A program made the position numbers and the translations under genes. DNA of 64,000 nucleotides from Streptomyces sp. B21-105 (GTDB lineage: Bacteria > Actinomycetota > Actinomycetes > Streptomycetales > Streptomycetaceae): positions 3,596,001 through 3,660,000 of the forward strand of contig NZ_JARUMJ010000001.1 of the NCBI RefSeq assembly GCF_036898465.1, given 5' to 3'. Numbering within the stretch: position 1 is the first letter of the stretch; every line of letters starts with the position of its first letter. The notes below the pieces were generated by a model that was not told the origin of the DNA, did no database searches, and saw only the letters and a program-made list of their open reading frames with translations. This document shows positions 35,470 to 43,126 of this stretch, piece after piece.

Positions 35470-36648
35470 ATGACTGCACGCAAGACTGACGGGACTGACG
35501 GGACTGACGGGACTGACGGGACTGACGGGACTGACGGGATCCGCGGGACCGGCGGGACTCCTCTGCGCGTGGGCCTGATCGGGTACGGCCTCGCGGGCTC
35601 CGTCTTCCACGCCCCGCTGATCGCCGCCACCGAGGGCCTTGTGCTCGACACGGTGGTCACCTCGTACCCGGAGCGGCAGGAGCAGGCCCGCGCCGAGTTC
35701 CCGGACGTGCGCCTCGCCGCCGCCCCGGACGACCTCCTCGCCCGGTCCGGCGAGCTGGACCTGGTCGTCGTCGCGTCCCCGAACAAGACGCATGTGCCGC
35801 TCGCGACCGCCGCCCTCAAGGCCGGTCTGCCGGTCGTCGTCGACAAGCCGGTGGCGGGCACGGCGGCCGAGGCCCGTGCGCTGGCCGCCCTCGCCGAGGA
35901 GCGCGGGCTGCTCCTGTCCGTCTTCCAGAACCGGCGCTGGGACAACGACTTCCTGACCCTGCGCAAACTGCTGGACGAGGGCGCGCTGGGCGACGTCCAG
36001 CGCTTCGAGTCGCGGTTCGAGCGGTGGCGGCCGCAACTGAAGGGCGGCTGGCGGGAGTCCGGCGACCCGGCAGAGATCGGAGGTCTGCTCTACGACCTCG
36101 GCAGTCATGTCGTCGACCAGGCGCTGGTGCTCTTCGGCCCGGCGGTCCGCGTGTACGCGGAGGCGGACGTCCGCCGGGCGGGCGCGGAGACCGACGACGA
36201 CACGTTCATCGCGATCACGCACGCGAACGGCGTCCGCTCCCACCTCCACGTCTCCGCGACGACCGCCCAACTCGGCCCGCGCTTTAGGGTGCTGGGCTCG
36301 CGGGCGGGGTACGTGAAGTACGGCCTGGACCCCCAGGAGGCCGCACTGCGCGAGGGCCTGCGGCCCGGCGGCTCGGACGGCCTGAGCAGCTCGACCGGCT
36401 CGGCCGGCTGGGGTACGGAACCGGAGGAGCTGTGGGGCCGGGTCGGCGCCGGAGAGTCCCCGCTGACCGGCGGTGGACGCCCTGTGCAAACCCTCCCCGG
36501 CGACTACCCGGCCTACTACGCTGCGGTGACCAAGGCACTGATCGACGGCGGCCCGGGCCCGGTGACCGCCGTCGAGGCGGCCGCCGCCCTCGACGTCCTG
36601 GAGGCGGCCCGCCGTTCGGCACGAGACAAGGTGGCGGTGACGCTGTAA
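35470..36648 (+). CDS. Gfo/Idh/MocA family oxidoreductase
   Basis: ATG 35470 gives 392 residues. The N-terminal Rossmann domain starts RVGLIGYGLAGSVFHAPLIA and contains VVVASPNKTHVPLATAAL and GLPVVVDKPVAGT, the EKP-type catalytic Lys motif in a DKP form. The C-terminal domain has the substrate His in GGLLYDLGSHVVDQAL. It is an NAD(P)-linked sugar or polyol dehydrogenase-like enzyme of unknown substrate. The first 20 residues contain a Thr-Asp-Gly repeat encoded by six copies of ACTGACGGG. It overlaps the next gene by one base. Confidence 0.92.
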   Translation: MTARKTDGTDGTDGTDGTDGTDGIRGTGGTPLRVGLIGYGLAGSVFHAPLIAATEGLVLDTVVTSYPERQEQARAEFPDVRLAAAPDDLLARSGELDLVVVASPNKTHVPLATAALKAGLPVVVDKPVAGTAAEARALAALAEERGLLLSVFQNRRWDNDFLTLRKLLDEGALGDVQRFESRFERWRPQLKGGWRESGDPAEIGGLLYDLGSHVVDQALVLFGPAVRVYAEADVRRAGAETDDDTFIAITHANGVRSHLHVSATTAQLGPRFRVLGSRAGYVKYGLDPQEAALREGLRPGGSDGLSSSTGSAGWGTEPEELWGRVGAGESPLTGGGRPVQTLPGDYPAYYAAVTKALIDGGPGPVTAVEAAAALDVLEAARRSARDKVAVTL

Positions 36649-37154
36649 TGGGCACCCACGAGATCACCCCGAAGTTCACCCCGGAGATCACCCCGACCCT
36701 GGAGGAGCTGCAGACCCAGGAACGTCGGCTGGTCTTCCGCCAGTTCACCCACGACGACGCGTGGGCGCTCGGCTCACTGCTGGTGGAGCTGGCCCGGGAG
36801 CGCCAGGCGCCGGTGGCCGTCGACATCCACCGGTCGGGCCAGCAGCTCTTCCACGCCGCCCTGCCCGGCTCGACCCCCGACAACGACGCCTGGATCGCCC
36901 GCAAGCGCCGGGTGGTGGAACGCTTCGGCGCCTCGTCGTACCTGGTGGGCTCCCGCTTCCGCGCCAAGGGGACGACGTTCGAGGAGTCCTCCCGCCTCGA
37001 CCCGGATGTCTACGCGGCCCACGGCGGCTCCTTCCCGGTCACCGTGGAGGGCGTGGGCGTCGTGGGCGCGGTGACGGTCTCGGGCCTCCCCCAACTCGAG
37101 GACCACCGCTTCGTGGTGGCGGCCCTGGAGCAGTTCCTGGAGAAGTACCTGTAA
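36648..37154 (+). CDS. HbpS/GlcG-like (UPF0303) protein
   Basis: A 168-residue protein starting at the last base of the oxidoreductase stop codon (TAATG). It has the GlcG/HbpS fold pattern: ELARERQAPVAVDIHRSGQQ, then LFHAALPGSTPDNDAWIARK and a VGVVGAVTVSGLPQLEDHRF strand-helix. It lacks the signal peptide of secreted HbpS. Relatives are annotated as heme-degrading or UPF0303. Translational coupling with the Gfo/Idh/MocA gene suggests a shared metabolic role, possibly with glycolate-like or sugar acids. Confidence 0.85.
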   Translation: MGTHEITPKFTPEITPTLEELQTQERRLVFRQFTHDDAWALGSLLVELARERQAPVAVDIHRSGQQLFHAALPGSTPDNDAWIARKRRVVERFGASSYLVGSRFRAKGTTFEESSRLDPDVYAAHGGSFPVTVEGVGVVGAVTVSGLPQLEDHRFVVAALEQFLEKYL

Positions 37155-37188
37155 CGAACGGCAGGGGCGAAGGGGGCGGCTGGGCAAC

Positions 37189-37224
37189 CCCCTTTGGGGG
37201 CGCGGGGAACTGCGCGACCAGCCA
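37189..37224. repeat. Streptomyces-type dispersed intergenic repeat
   Basis: The segment containing GGGGGCGCGGGGAACTGCGC and then GACCAGCCAC is a familiar intergenic sequence I recall from many Streptomyces genomes, with the CCCCTTTGGGGG hairpin at its start. Only one copy lies in this window. It sits between convergent genes and may terminate transcription. Confidence 0.6.
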
Positions 37225-37292
37225 CTCCCGACCCGCACCCGCCCACCACGAGTCCCCCGCCCCCGTGGTCCGCCGGCCGACCCAGCGGAGCG

Positions 37293-38150
37293 CTACGCGT
37301 CGCCGAACACCTGCCGCTGCCGCCCCAGCCCCGAGATCTCGAGTTCCACCACGTCCCCGCCCCGCAGGAACGGCTTCGGGTCGGGCGCCCCGAGGGCCAC
37401 CCCGGCCGGCGTCCCCGTGTTGATCACGTCCCCGGGGTACAGCGTCATGAACTGGCTGACGTACCGCACGACCTCCCCGACGGCGAAGATCTGCTCGGCC
37501 GTGGTGCCGTCCTGCTTCAGCTCCCCGTTGACCCAGAGCCTGAGGGAGAGGTCCTGCGGGTCGGCGATCTCGTCCGCCGTGACGAGCCAGGGGCCCAGCG
37601 GGTTGAACGTCTCGCAGTTCTTGCCCTTGTCCCAGGTCCCGCCGCGCTCGATCTGGAACTCCCGCTCGGACACGTCGTGCGCCACCGCGTACCCGGCGAC
37701 GTGCGCGAGCCCCTCCTCGGCCGACTTCAGGTAGCGGGCCGTGCGCCCGACGACGACGGCCAGCTCCACCTCCCAGTCGGTCTTGACGGACCCGCGCGGG
37801 ATCAGCACGGTGTCGTGCGGCCCGACGACGGTGTCCGCCGCCTTGAAGAAGATCACGGGCTCGGCGGGCGGCTCGGTCCCGGTCTCCCGGGCGTGGTCGT
37901 GGTAGTTCAGCCCGATGCACACGATCTTGCCGATCCGTGCCAGCGGCGGTCCGATCCGCAGCCCGGCGGCGTCCAGCGCCGGCAGCGCCCCGGATTCGGC
38001 GGCGGCCCGGACCCGGCCGAGCGCCGCGTCGTCGGCGAGCAGCGCCCCGTCGATGTCCTGGACGACTGCGGAGAGGTCCCGCAGGACCCCCTCGGAGTCG
38101 AGCAGCGCGGGACGCTCCGTGCCCTTCGCACCGACTCGCAGCAACTTCAT
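37293..38150 (-). CDS. Fumarylacetoacetate hydrolase-family protein
   Basis: ATG 38150 gives 285 residues. The FAH core reads KIVCIGLNYHDHARETG, then EPVIFFKAADTVVGP, TDWEVELAVVVGRTARY (metal ligands Glu, Glu) and the DVSEREFQIERGGTWDKGKN block. Conserved FNPLGPWLVTADE and GDVINTGTPAGV follow. It hydrolyses C-C bonds of 3-keto acid products or related acylpyruvates in aromatic or sugar catabolism. The precise reaction is unknown. A minisatellite lies upstream. Confidence 0.93.
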   Translation of the reverse strand: MKLLRVGAKGTERPALLDSEGVLRDLSAVVQDIDGALLADDAALGRVRAAAESGALPALDAAGLRIGPPLARIGKIVCIGLNYHDHARETGTEPPAEPVIFFKAADTVVGPHDTVLIPRGSVKTDWEVELAVVVGRTARYLKSAEEGLAHVAGYAVAHDVSEREFQIERGGTWDKGKNCETFNPLGPWLVTADEIADPQDLSLRLWVNGELKQDGTTAEQIFAVGEVVRYVSQFMTLYPGDVINTGTPAGVALGAPDPKPFLRGGDVVELEISGLGRQRQVFGDA

Positions 38151-38266
38151 GATGACCGTCTCCCTGGATCGCGGATCGTCCTCCGACGGGTGCAGCCATC
38201 GGAGGACTGGTCGATCGTCCAAGCCCGGCGTTCGCTCCGCAATACCCGGTTCACGTACTGGACCGT

Positions 38267-38313
38267 CACCGAAGCCACCGAAGTCACCGAAGTCACCGAA
38301 GTCGTCACCGGAG
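38267..38313. repeat. 9-bp tandem repeat
   Basis: About four tandem CCGAAGTCA-like units followed by a degenerate one, in the spacer upstream of the FAH-family gene. Nothing else is apparent in this 200-nt spacer. Confidence 0.8.
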
Positions 38314-38352
38314 TCCCGGAGTCACCGGACGAACGCGGGGACGCGGGGACGG

Positions 38353-39054
38353 TCATCGGTACAGGACGGCCCGTTCGACCGCGCTCCACGTGGTGGACGT
38401 GATCACGTACAGCGCGGCGGCCATCGGGACGACCGCCACGGTGATCAGGGTGAGGAACGACATGAACGGCATGACCTTGGTGAGGGCGCCGAAGCCGGGC
38501 ACGTCCTCGCCACCGCCGGTCACGGGCAGCGGCGTCCGCTTGGCGCGCAGGTAGTTGAAGGTGGCGACCGCGGCCACGACGGCGAACAGCGCGAGGTAGA
38601 CCAGCCCGGCCCCGCCGACCGGTCCGCCCCCGGTGAGCGCGTCCGCCCAGCGGTCGCCCAGGGGCGCGGCGAACAGCCGGTGGTCGAGCAGCCCGTTGCT
38701 CTCGCCGCCGATCGAGGTGCTGGAGAAGAGGTGGTAGAGCACGAGGAACGCGGGCGCCTGGAGCAGGCTGGGCAGGCAGCCGGAGAGCGGTGACACCTTT
38801 TCCTCGGCGTGCAGTTCCAGCACGGCTTTCCGGAGCCGTTCGGGGTCCTTCGCGTGCTTCCCGCGCAGTTCGGCGATCCTCGGTTGCAGGGCGGCGCGGG
38901 CCTTCTGCCCTCGGGCGGTCGCGCGGGACAGCGGATGGACGAGGAGCCGTACGAGCGCGGTGAACAGGACGATCGCGGCGGCCGCGGCGGCGGCGCCGAA
39001 CAGGGGGTGGAGCAGGTCGGCGAGGTGCTCGACCAGGCTGGCGAAAACGGACAT
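38353..39054 (-). CDS. yidC: YidC/Oxa1 membrane insertase
   Basis: A 233-residue member with five membrane helices. The YidC core begins at helix 1 (AAAIVLFTALVRLLVHPLSR, with the conserved hydrophilic-groove Arg). The C1 cytoplasmic loop (KARAALQPRIAELRGKHAKD) is followed by PLSGCLPSLLQAPAFLVLYHLF. It lacks the periplasmic P1 domain of proteobacterial YidC, as expected in Gram-positive relatives. It is a small paralogue, not part of the rpmH-rnpA locus, with DUF6412-like protein upstream. It probably inserts or folds particular membrane proteins. Confidence 0.9.
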   Translation of the reverse strand: MSVFASLVEHLADLLHPLFGAAAAAAAIVLFTALVRLLVHPLSRATARGQKARAALQPRIAELRGKHAKDPERLRKAVLELHAEEKVSPLSGCLPSLLQAPAFLVLYHLFSSTSIGGESNGLLDHRLFAAPLGDRWADALTGGGPVGGAGLVYLALFAVVAAVATFNYLRAKRTPLPVTGGGEDVPGFGALTKVMPFMSFLTLITVAVVPMAAALYVITSTTWSAVERAVLYR

Positions 39055-39175
39055 GGGTGAGGAGCCCTCCGGGGGTCTCGTCGTGCCGGGGACAACGGGG
39101 TTGGCGGCATGACGACCCGCGCGGGGCCACGAGGACGACGACGTCGGACAAGGTCGGACGACGTCGGACTCGGCC

Positions 39176-39499
39176 CTACGCGGCGGTCGCCGGGAGGGCG
39201 TGACCGGGCGCTCGGGGGCGGGGCCGGCCGGACGCGTCGGGATCGCGTTGCGGCAGGAAGGCCGTGCGCCGGGCCCGGTCCCTGATCGCCGTGCGCACCC
39301 GGGTGGGCGGCACGCGAGGCACGCTGCGCGCGGCGACGACGGCGCAGACCGTCAGCGCGGAGGAGGCGGCGGCGGTCGCGGCGAGGGCGACGGCGGCCGT
39401 GAGACCGCCGGAGTCGAGGAGCGACACGTCGAGGACGAGGAGGGGCAGGAGCAGGAAGGGCATGACGGCGCGACGCGCGGCGAACCGGTTGTGCGGCAT
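39176..39499 (-). CDS. Small membrane protein, DUF6412-like
   Basis: A 107-residue protein with two hydrophobic segments (VMPFLLLPLLVLDVSLLD and GLTAAVALAATAAASSALTV). It ends in the basic, conserved-looking RDRARRTAFLPQRDPDASGR. I recall this ending from the DUF6412 family, usually found beside a stand-alone YidC in Streptomyces. It is 121 nt upstream of YidC on the same strand, so both are likely co-transcribed. Function unknown. Confidence 0.75.
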   Translation of the reverse strand: MPHNRFAARRAVMPFLLLPLLVLDVSLLDSGGLTAAVALAATAAASSALTVCAVVAARSVPRVPPTRVRTAIRDRARRTAFLPQRDPDASGRPRPRAPGHALPATAA

Positions 39500-39612
39500 G
39501 CGTCTCCTCCCCTGCCCCCAAGAGGACGTCCGGGACGCGGCAAAGGTTCCGCGACCCGCGTGGGCGCTCGCGACGGCCTCAGCGCGCTGCCGAGGTCACG
39601 CCGACGAGGCAA

Positions 39613-39676
39613 CTTGTATCAGGGGTTTGACACAAGATTCCGCTCCCGGCATCTTGTACCCACCAGTTGATACAAG
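39613..39676. promoter_or_regulatory. Twin palindromes, candidate GntR operators
   Basis: Two 24-nt inverted repeats with CTTGT-n14-ACAAG arms: 39613-39636 (CTTGTATCA to TGACACAAG) and 39653-39676 (CTTGTACCC to TGATACAAG). Their starts are 40 nt apart (about four helical turns) and they lie directly before the membrane protein-GntR operon. Likely autoregulatory. Confidence 0.7.
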
Positions 39677-39697
39677 TACCCGACCGGGGGGTCCGCC

Positions 39698-40456
39698 ATG
39701 CTCGACACCGTCCCGCCCGAGAGACTGCTGGCGCGCGCCGACCTCTGCGCCCGCTGGGCCGGCCTGGCCCTGGGCGTCGTCGTCGCGCAGCCGCTGGCCG
39801 CCTGGGACAGCGACGACCTCGCCATGCGCTTCCTCAGCGCGGTCACCGCGTTCGGACTGTGCGCCGTCGGCGGGGTCCTGCTCGGCGACTCCCTCACCCC
39901 GGTTCCCCTGGAAGCGGTCCGCACCGCCGCCCTCGCCCCGCGCCGGGTCCGGGACCACGTACCGCCCCGGATGGCGCCGTTGCTGGTCTTCGAGGCGGCC
40001 TGCATCACCGTCCTGCTGACGATCGGGACCCTCATGGCCTCCCCCGACGTCCACGGCCGGGCCGGCCGTGGCCTCACCGTCGTCTGCGCCGTCGGCAGAC
40101 CCCGGATCCTCGGCCCGTGGCCCGGCCTCCACTACGCCGCCCCGGCACTCGCCGCCCTCGCCCTCGGCACCGCCGCCTGCGTGTGGGCGCTGCGCCGCAT
40201 CGCGCACCGACCCGGCGACAACCTGCGGCGCCACGACCGCAGTTGGGCGATCACCGGGGCCTGGGGGCTGCTGGTCTCCAGCCAGCTGCTGATCGTCCTC
40301 GGCATGATCGGCCGGGTGCTGTCGTACACGACCTGCGCCGGCATGCTGGGCAACGTCACCGCGCTGGTCATCTACCCCCTGGGGCTGCTCGCCCTGTTCA
40401 CCCTGGGCTGGTGCCTGTTCACCGTCGTCGCACCCCGGGCCGTCGGCGATGAGTGA
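39698..40456 (+). CDS. Membrane protein co-transcribed with a GntR regulator
   Basis: A 252-residue protein with about six hydrophobic helices (for example WAGLALGVVVAQPLAA, FLSAVTAFGLCAVGGVLLGD, LLVFEAACITVLLTIGTLM). No transport or enzyme motif is visible. Charged loops (RRIAHRPGDNLRRHDRSW) lie in the middle. The gene overlaps the GntR-family regulator by 8 nt, and the pair is preceded by twin operators, so it is probably part of a small YtrA-type regulated unit. Function unknown. Confidence 0.85.
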   Translation: MLDTVPPERLLARADLCARWAGLALGVVVAQPLAAWDSDDLAMRFLSAVTAFGLCAVGGVLLGDSLTPVPLEAVRTAALAPRRVRDHVPPRMAPLLVFEAACITVLLTIGTLMASPDVHGRAGRGLTVVCAVGRPRILGPWPGLHYAAPALAALALGTAACVWALRRIAHRPGDNLRRHDRSWAITGAWGLLVSSQLLIVLGMIGRVLSYTTCAGMLGNVTALVIYPLGLLALFTLGWCLFTVVAPRAVGDE

Positions 40457-40832
40457 GCCCGCGGTACGCGTCGACACCACCAGCCAGGTGCCCCCGTACG
40501 ACCAGATCCGGTCCCAGCTCGCCGCCCTCATCGTCACCGGCCGGCTGACGGAGGGCGAGCGGCTGCCGACCGTGCGCCAGCTCGCCGCCGACCTGGGTCT
40601 GGCGCCGGGGACGGTGGCCCGCGCCTACCGCGAACTGGAGGCCGCCGAGCTGATCCGCACCCGGCGCGGCGCCGGCTCCCGGGTGGCGGCGCCCCGGGCC
40701 CGCCCGGCCCGCCCCGACCCCGAGCAACTGGCCACGCTGGCCCGTGACTTCACGGCGTCCGCCCGCGCCCTGGGCGCCGACACCGACGCCGTCCTGACCG
40801 CCGTCCGCGAGGCCCTGGAGGAGGGCGCGTAG
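40449..40832 (+). CDS. GntR-family (YtrA-like) transcriptional regulator
   Basis: A 127-residue regulator. The winged helix spans about 15-80: PPYDQIRSQLAALIVTGRLT, then LPTVRQLAADLGLAPGTVAR-AYRELEAAELIRTRRGAGS. The short C-terminal helix (about 100-125) in place of an effector domain defines the YtrA subgroup. It probably binds the two palindromes 22-85 nt upstream of the first gene and represses this operon. Signals for YtrA proteins include cell-envelope stress; none can be read here. Confidence 0.92.
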   Translation: MSEPAVRVDTTSQVPPYDQIRSQLAALIVTGRLTEGERLPTVRQLAADLGLAPGTVARAYRELEAAELIRTRRGAGSRVAAPRARPARPDPEQLATLARDFTASARALGADTDAVLTAVREALEEGA

Positions 40833-40894
40833 CGGCCGGGGGGCGGTACACCGCGACGCGGTCCGCAACCGCCCGCCCCGCCGGACCGCTCTAC

Positions 40895-42064
40895 ATGACC
40901 ATGCACCTGCACGACAGGCACGGCAGGCACGGCAGGGACGACAGGGACGACAGGGAGAACCTGCACCACAGGCACGATCAGCCTCACATGCACGGCCGGC
41001 CCCGCATGCACAGGAGAGTGGCCCGCGGGGTCAGGACGTTCGCCGGTCAGCTGGCACGCTTCGGCTGGGTGCAGGCGCGCTGCTGCGCCTTCGCGGTCGC
41101 GCTGCTCGGCGGCATGGCCGTCTCCAGGCTGCTCCCGGTCCTCCCGGTGGCCCGCTACGACCTCCTCCTCGCGTACGGCGTGCTGCTCACCGCGGTCGCG
41201 TGGCTCCTGGGCTGGGAGTCCCGGCGGGAGGTCGCGGTGGTGGCCGTCTGCCATCTCCTGGGGCTCGCGTTCGAGCTGGTGAAGGTGCGGGTGGGTTCGT
41301 GGAGCTACCCCGAGCCCGGCCTCACCAAGATCGCCGGAGTGCCGTTGTACGGCGGCTTCATGTACGCGGCCGTCGGCAGTTACGTCTGCCGGTCCTGGCG
41401 GCTGCTCGACCTGTCGCTCACCCGCTACCGGGCCCGTTCCACCGCCGTGCTCGCCGTCGGCCTGTACGTGAACTTCCTGAGCCATCACTGGCTGCCGGAC
41501 CTGCGGCTGCCGCTCGGCGCGCTGCTGCTGGCCGCCACGGCGGGGACGTGGGCGCACTTCACCGTCGGCAGGCTGCGGCACCGGATGCCGCTGGCGCTCG
41601 CCTTCACGCTGATCGGCTTCTTCCTCTGGCTCGCCGAGAACATCGCCACCTACCTCGGCGCCTGGACCTACCCGTACCAGCTCGACGGCTGGGAGCCCGT
41701 CGCCCTCTCCAAGTGGGTCTCGTGGGCGCTGCTGATCAGCGTCACCTTCGTCATCTGCGGGGCGCGACGGGGACGCGGGGAGAGCAAGGAGCGCGGGGAG
41801 AGCAAGGAGCGCGGGGGACGCGGGGAGCGCGGGGCGAGCCGTGAACCCCGGGAGCCCCGGGAGCCCCGGCGCGACGGCGTCGTCCTAACCGCGGGGCCGG
41901 GGCTGCGCGGCGACCAGGACGCCCCAGACGACCAGCCGGTACCGGGAGGTGTACTCGGGCGTGCAGGTGGTGAGGGTGAGGTAGCGGCCGGGGACGCCGT
42001 AGCCGAGGCCGGGCTTCGTGAGGGAGCGGGGCACGGGCCCGATGACGCCCGCGTCGCGAGGTGA
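40895..42064 (+). CDS. DUF817-family membrane protein with unusual termini
   Basis: The 389-residue frame contains a DUF817 core (about residues 55-290) with about eight helices (FGWVQARCCAFAVALLGGMA; LLGLAFELVKVRVGSWSYPE; YVNFLSHHWLPDLRLPLG; LWLAENIATYLGAWTYPYQL). The N-terminus holds about 13 histidines among Arg and Asp within 40 residues, which could bind metal, or the start may be a later ATG (position 40988 or 41006). The C-terminus is a GESKERGESKERGG-type repeat and then reads 180 nt antisense through the end of the class E sortase gene. A natural end near 41880 is likely, so the last 60 residues are doubtful. Confidence 0.8.
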   Translation: MTMHLHDRHGRHGRDDRDDRENLHHRHDQPHMHGRPRMHRRVARGVRTFAGQLARFGWVQARCCAFAVALLGGMAVSRLLPVLPVARYDLLLAYGVLLTAVAWLLGWESRREVAVVAVCHLLGLAFELVKVRVGSWSYPEPGLTKIAGVPLYGGFMYAAVGSYVCRSWRLLDLSLTRYRARSTAVLAVGLYVNFLSHHWLPDLRLPLGALLLAATAGTWAHFTVGRLRHRMPLALAFTLIGFFLWLAENIATYLGAWTYPYQLDGWEPVALSKWVSWALLISVTFVICGARRGRGESKERGESKERGGRGERGASREPREPREPRRDGVVLTAGPGLRGDQDAPDDQPVPGGVLGRAGGEGEVAAGDAVAEAGLREGAGHGPDDARVAR

Positions 42065-42769
42065 GGTCTGCGGCAGGACCTTGTCGACGCGGTAGGTGTA
42101 GGTGGCGTCCCGGGTCTCCACCTCCACCTTGTCGCCCTTCCCCAGGCGGTTGAGGTACCGGAAGGGCTCACCGTGCGTGTTGCGGTGCCCGGCGACCGCG
42201 AAGTTGCCCTGCTGGCCCGGCTGCTGGCTGCCGCTGTAGTGCCCCGCGTACCCCTTGTTGAGGACCTTCTGCTTGCTGGTTCCCTCGGCGACCGGCACCC
42301 GCAGGCCGAGCCGGGGAATGCGCAGGACCGCGTACGCCTGGGAGGAGCGCGGGACGCCGCTCCCCGCGTCGCCCGCCGACGACGAGCCGCTACGGCCGTC
42401 GGGCCTTCCTGCGCCTGCGCCGCCCTCGTCGCCCTCGCCGGGCGGGTCGCCGGCGGCGGTGTCGGCGCCCGGGCCCCCGTCACCGGCGGCGCCCTGCGGA
42501 TCGTCCGCCTCGCCGTTCCCCCACTCCTGCTCCAGGGCCGCCACCCTGCGCTCGGCGCCGTCCTTCGCCTCCCGGTTGGTCCACCACAGCTGGTGGACGA
42601 CGAGGAGGAGTACCAGCACCCCGGCGGTGACGAGGAGTTCGGCACCGGTCCACAGCGCTGGACGGCAACGGGCGCGCCGCCGCCGGGTGCTGTGCCGAAC
42701 GACGGGGACGCGCCGACGGAGGAGGACGCGTCGGCCGACGCGGGTCCGCTGTCCGGGGGATGTCCGCAC
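41885..42769 (-). CDS. Class E sortase
   Basis: GTG 42769 gives 294 residues; longer frames have no support. An Arg-rich cytoplasmic tail, one transmembrane helix (AELLVTAGVLVLLLVVHQLW) and a Gly/Asp/Glu-rich linker precede the sortase barrel. Catalytic residues are in NFAVAGHRNTHGE (His), LTLTTCTPEYTSRYRLVVWG (Cys and Arg, in the class E TLxTC pattern). The enzyme would attach LAxTG proteins such as the one encoded at 34335. Its 3' end overlaps the DUF817 frame. Confidence 0.93.
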   Translation of the reverse strand: MRTSPGQRTRVGRRVLLRRRVPVVRHSTRRRRARCRPALWTGAELLVTAGVLVLLLVVHQLWWTNREAKDGAERRVAALEQEWGNGEADDPQGAAGDGGPGADTAAGDPPGEGDEGGAGAGRPDGRSGSSSAGDAGSGVPRSSQAYAVLRIPRLGLRVPVAEGTSKQKVLNKGYAGHYSGSQQPGQQGNFAVAGHRNTHGEPFRYLNRLGKGDKVEVETRDATYTYRVDKVLPQTSPRDAGVIGPVPRSLTKPGLGYGVPGRYLTLTTCTPEYTSRYRLVVWGVLVAAQPRPRG

Positions 42770-43126
42770 GCGGGCACGATAGAGGGAAGGGGACAAGGTC
42801 TCCAGACCCGCACATAAACGGACCGTCCACACTTCGCCCGTTCGTCCCCTCGAACCCCTTCCACCCCTTTCTCCACAGGTTTGAGAAAGGGCTGCCAGAA
42901 CTCTCGACAACACCACGGACCACGCCCGATGCTTCGTGACGCACCGAGCAACGCGGAACTCACGCATCCACTTACCCGACGCTTTCACGCACGCACACCG
43001 GCATGCACGCACGCACCACCGCTCCACCGCACGCAGACGAGCGTGCACGCACGTATCGCACTGACGCATTCCGACGACGCCGGCGGGACGACCGGCGGTC
43101 GATCGCTGTCATGAAGCGGAGAAGTC
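42770..43126. other. Divergent spacer, no gene seen
   Basis: A 357-nt stretch between a leftward sortase and the rightward GH30 gene. It has several CACGCA-type hexamers (around 42985-43055) and no convincing frame. GAGAAG just before the GH30 start codon is its ribosome-binding site. Promoters are expected in both directions but not clearly identifiable. Confidence 0.4.
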
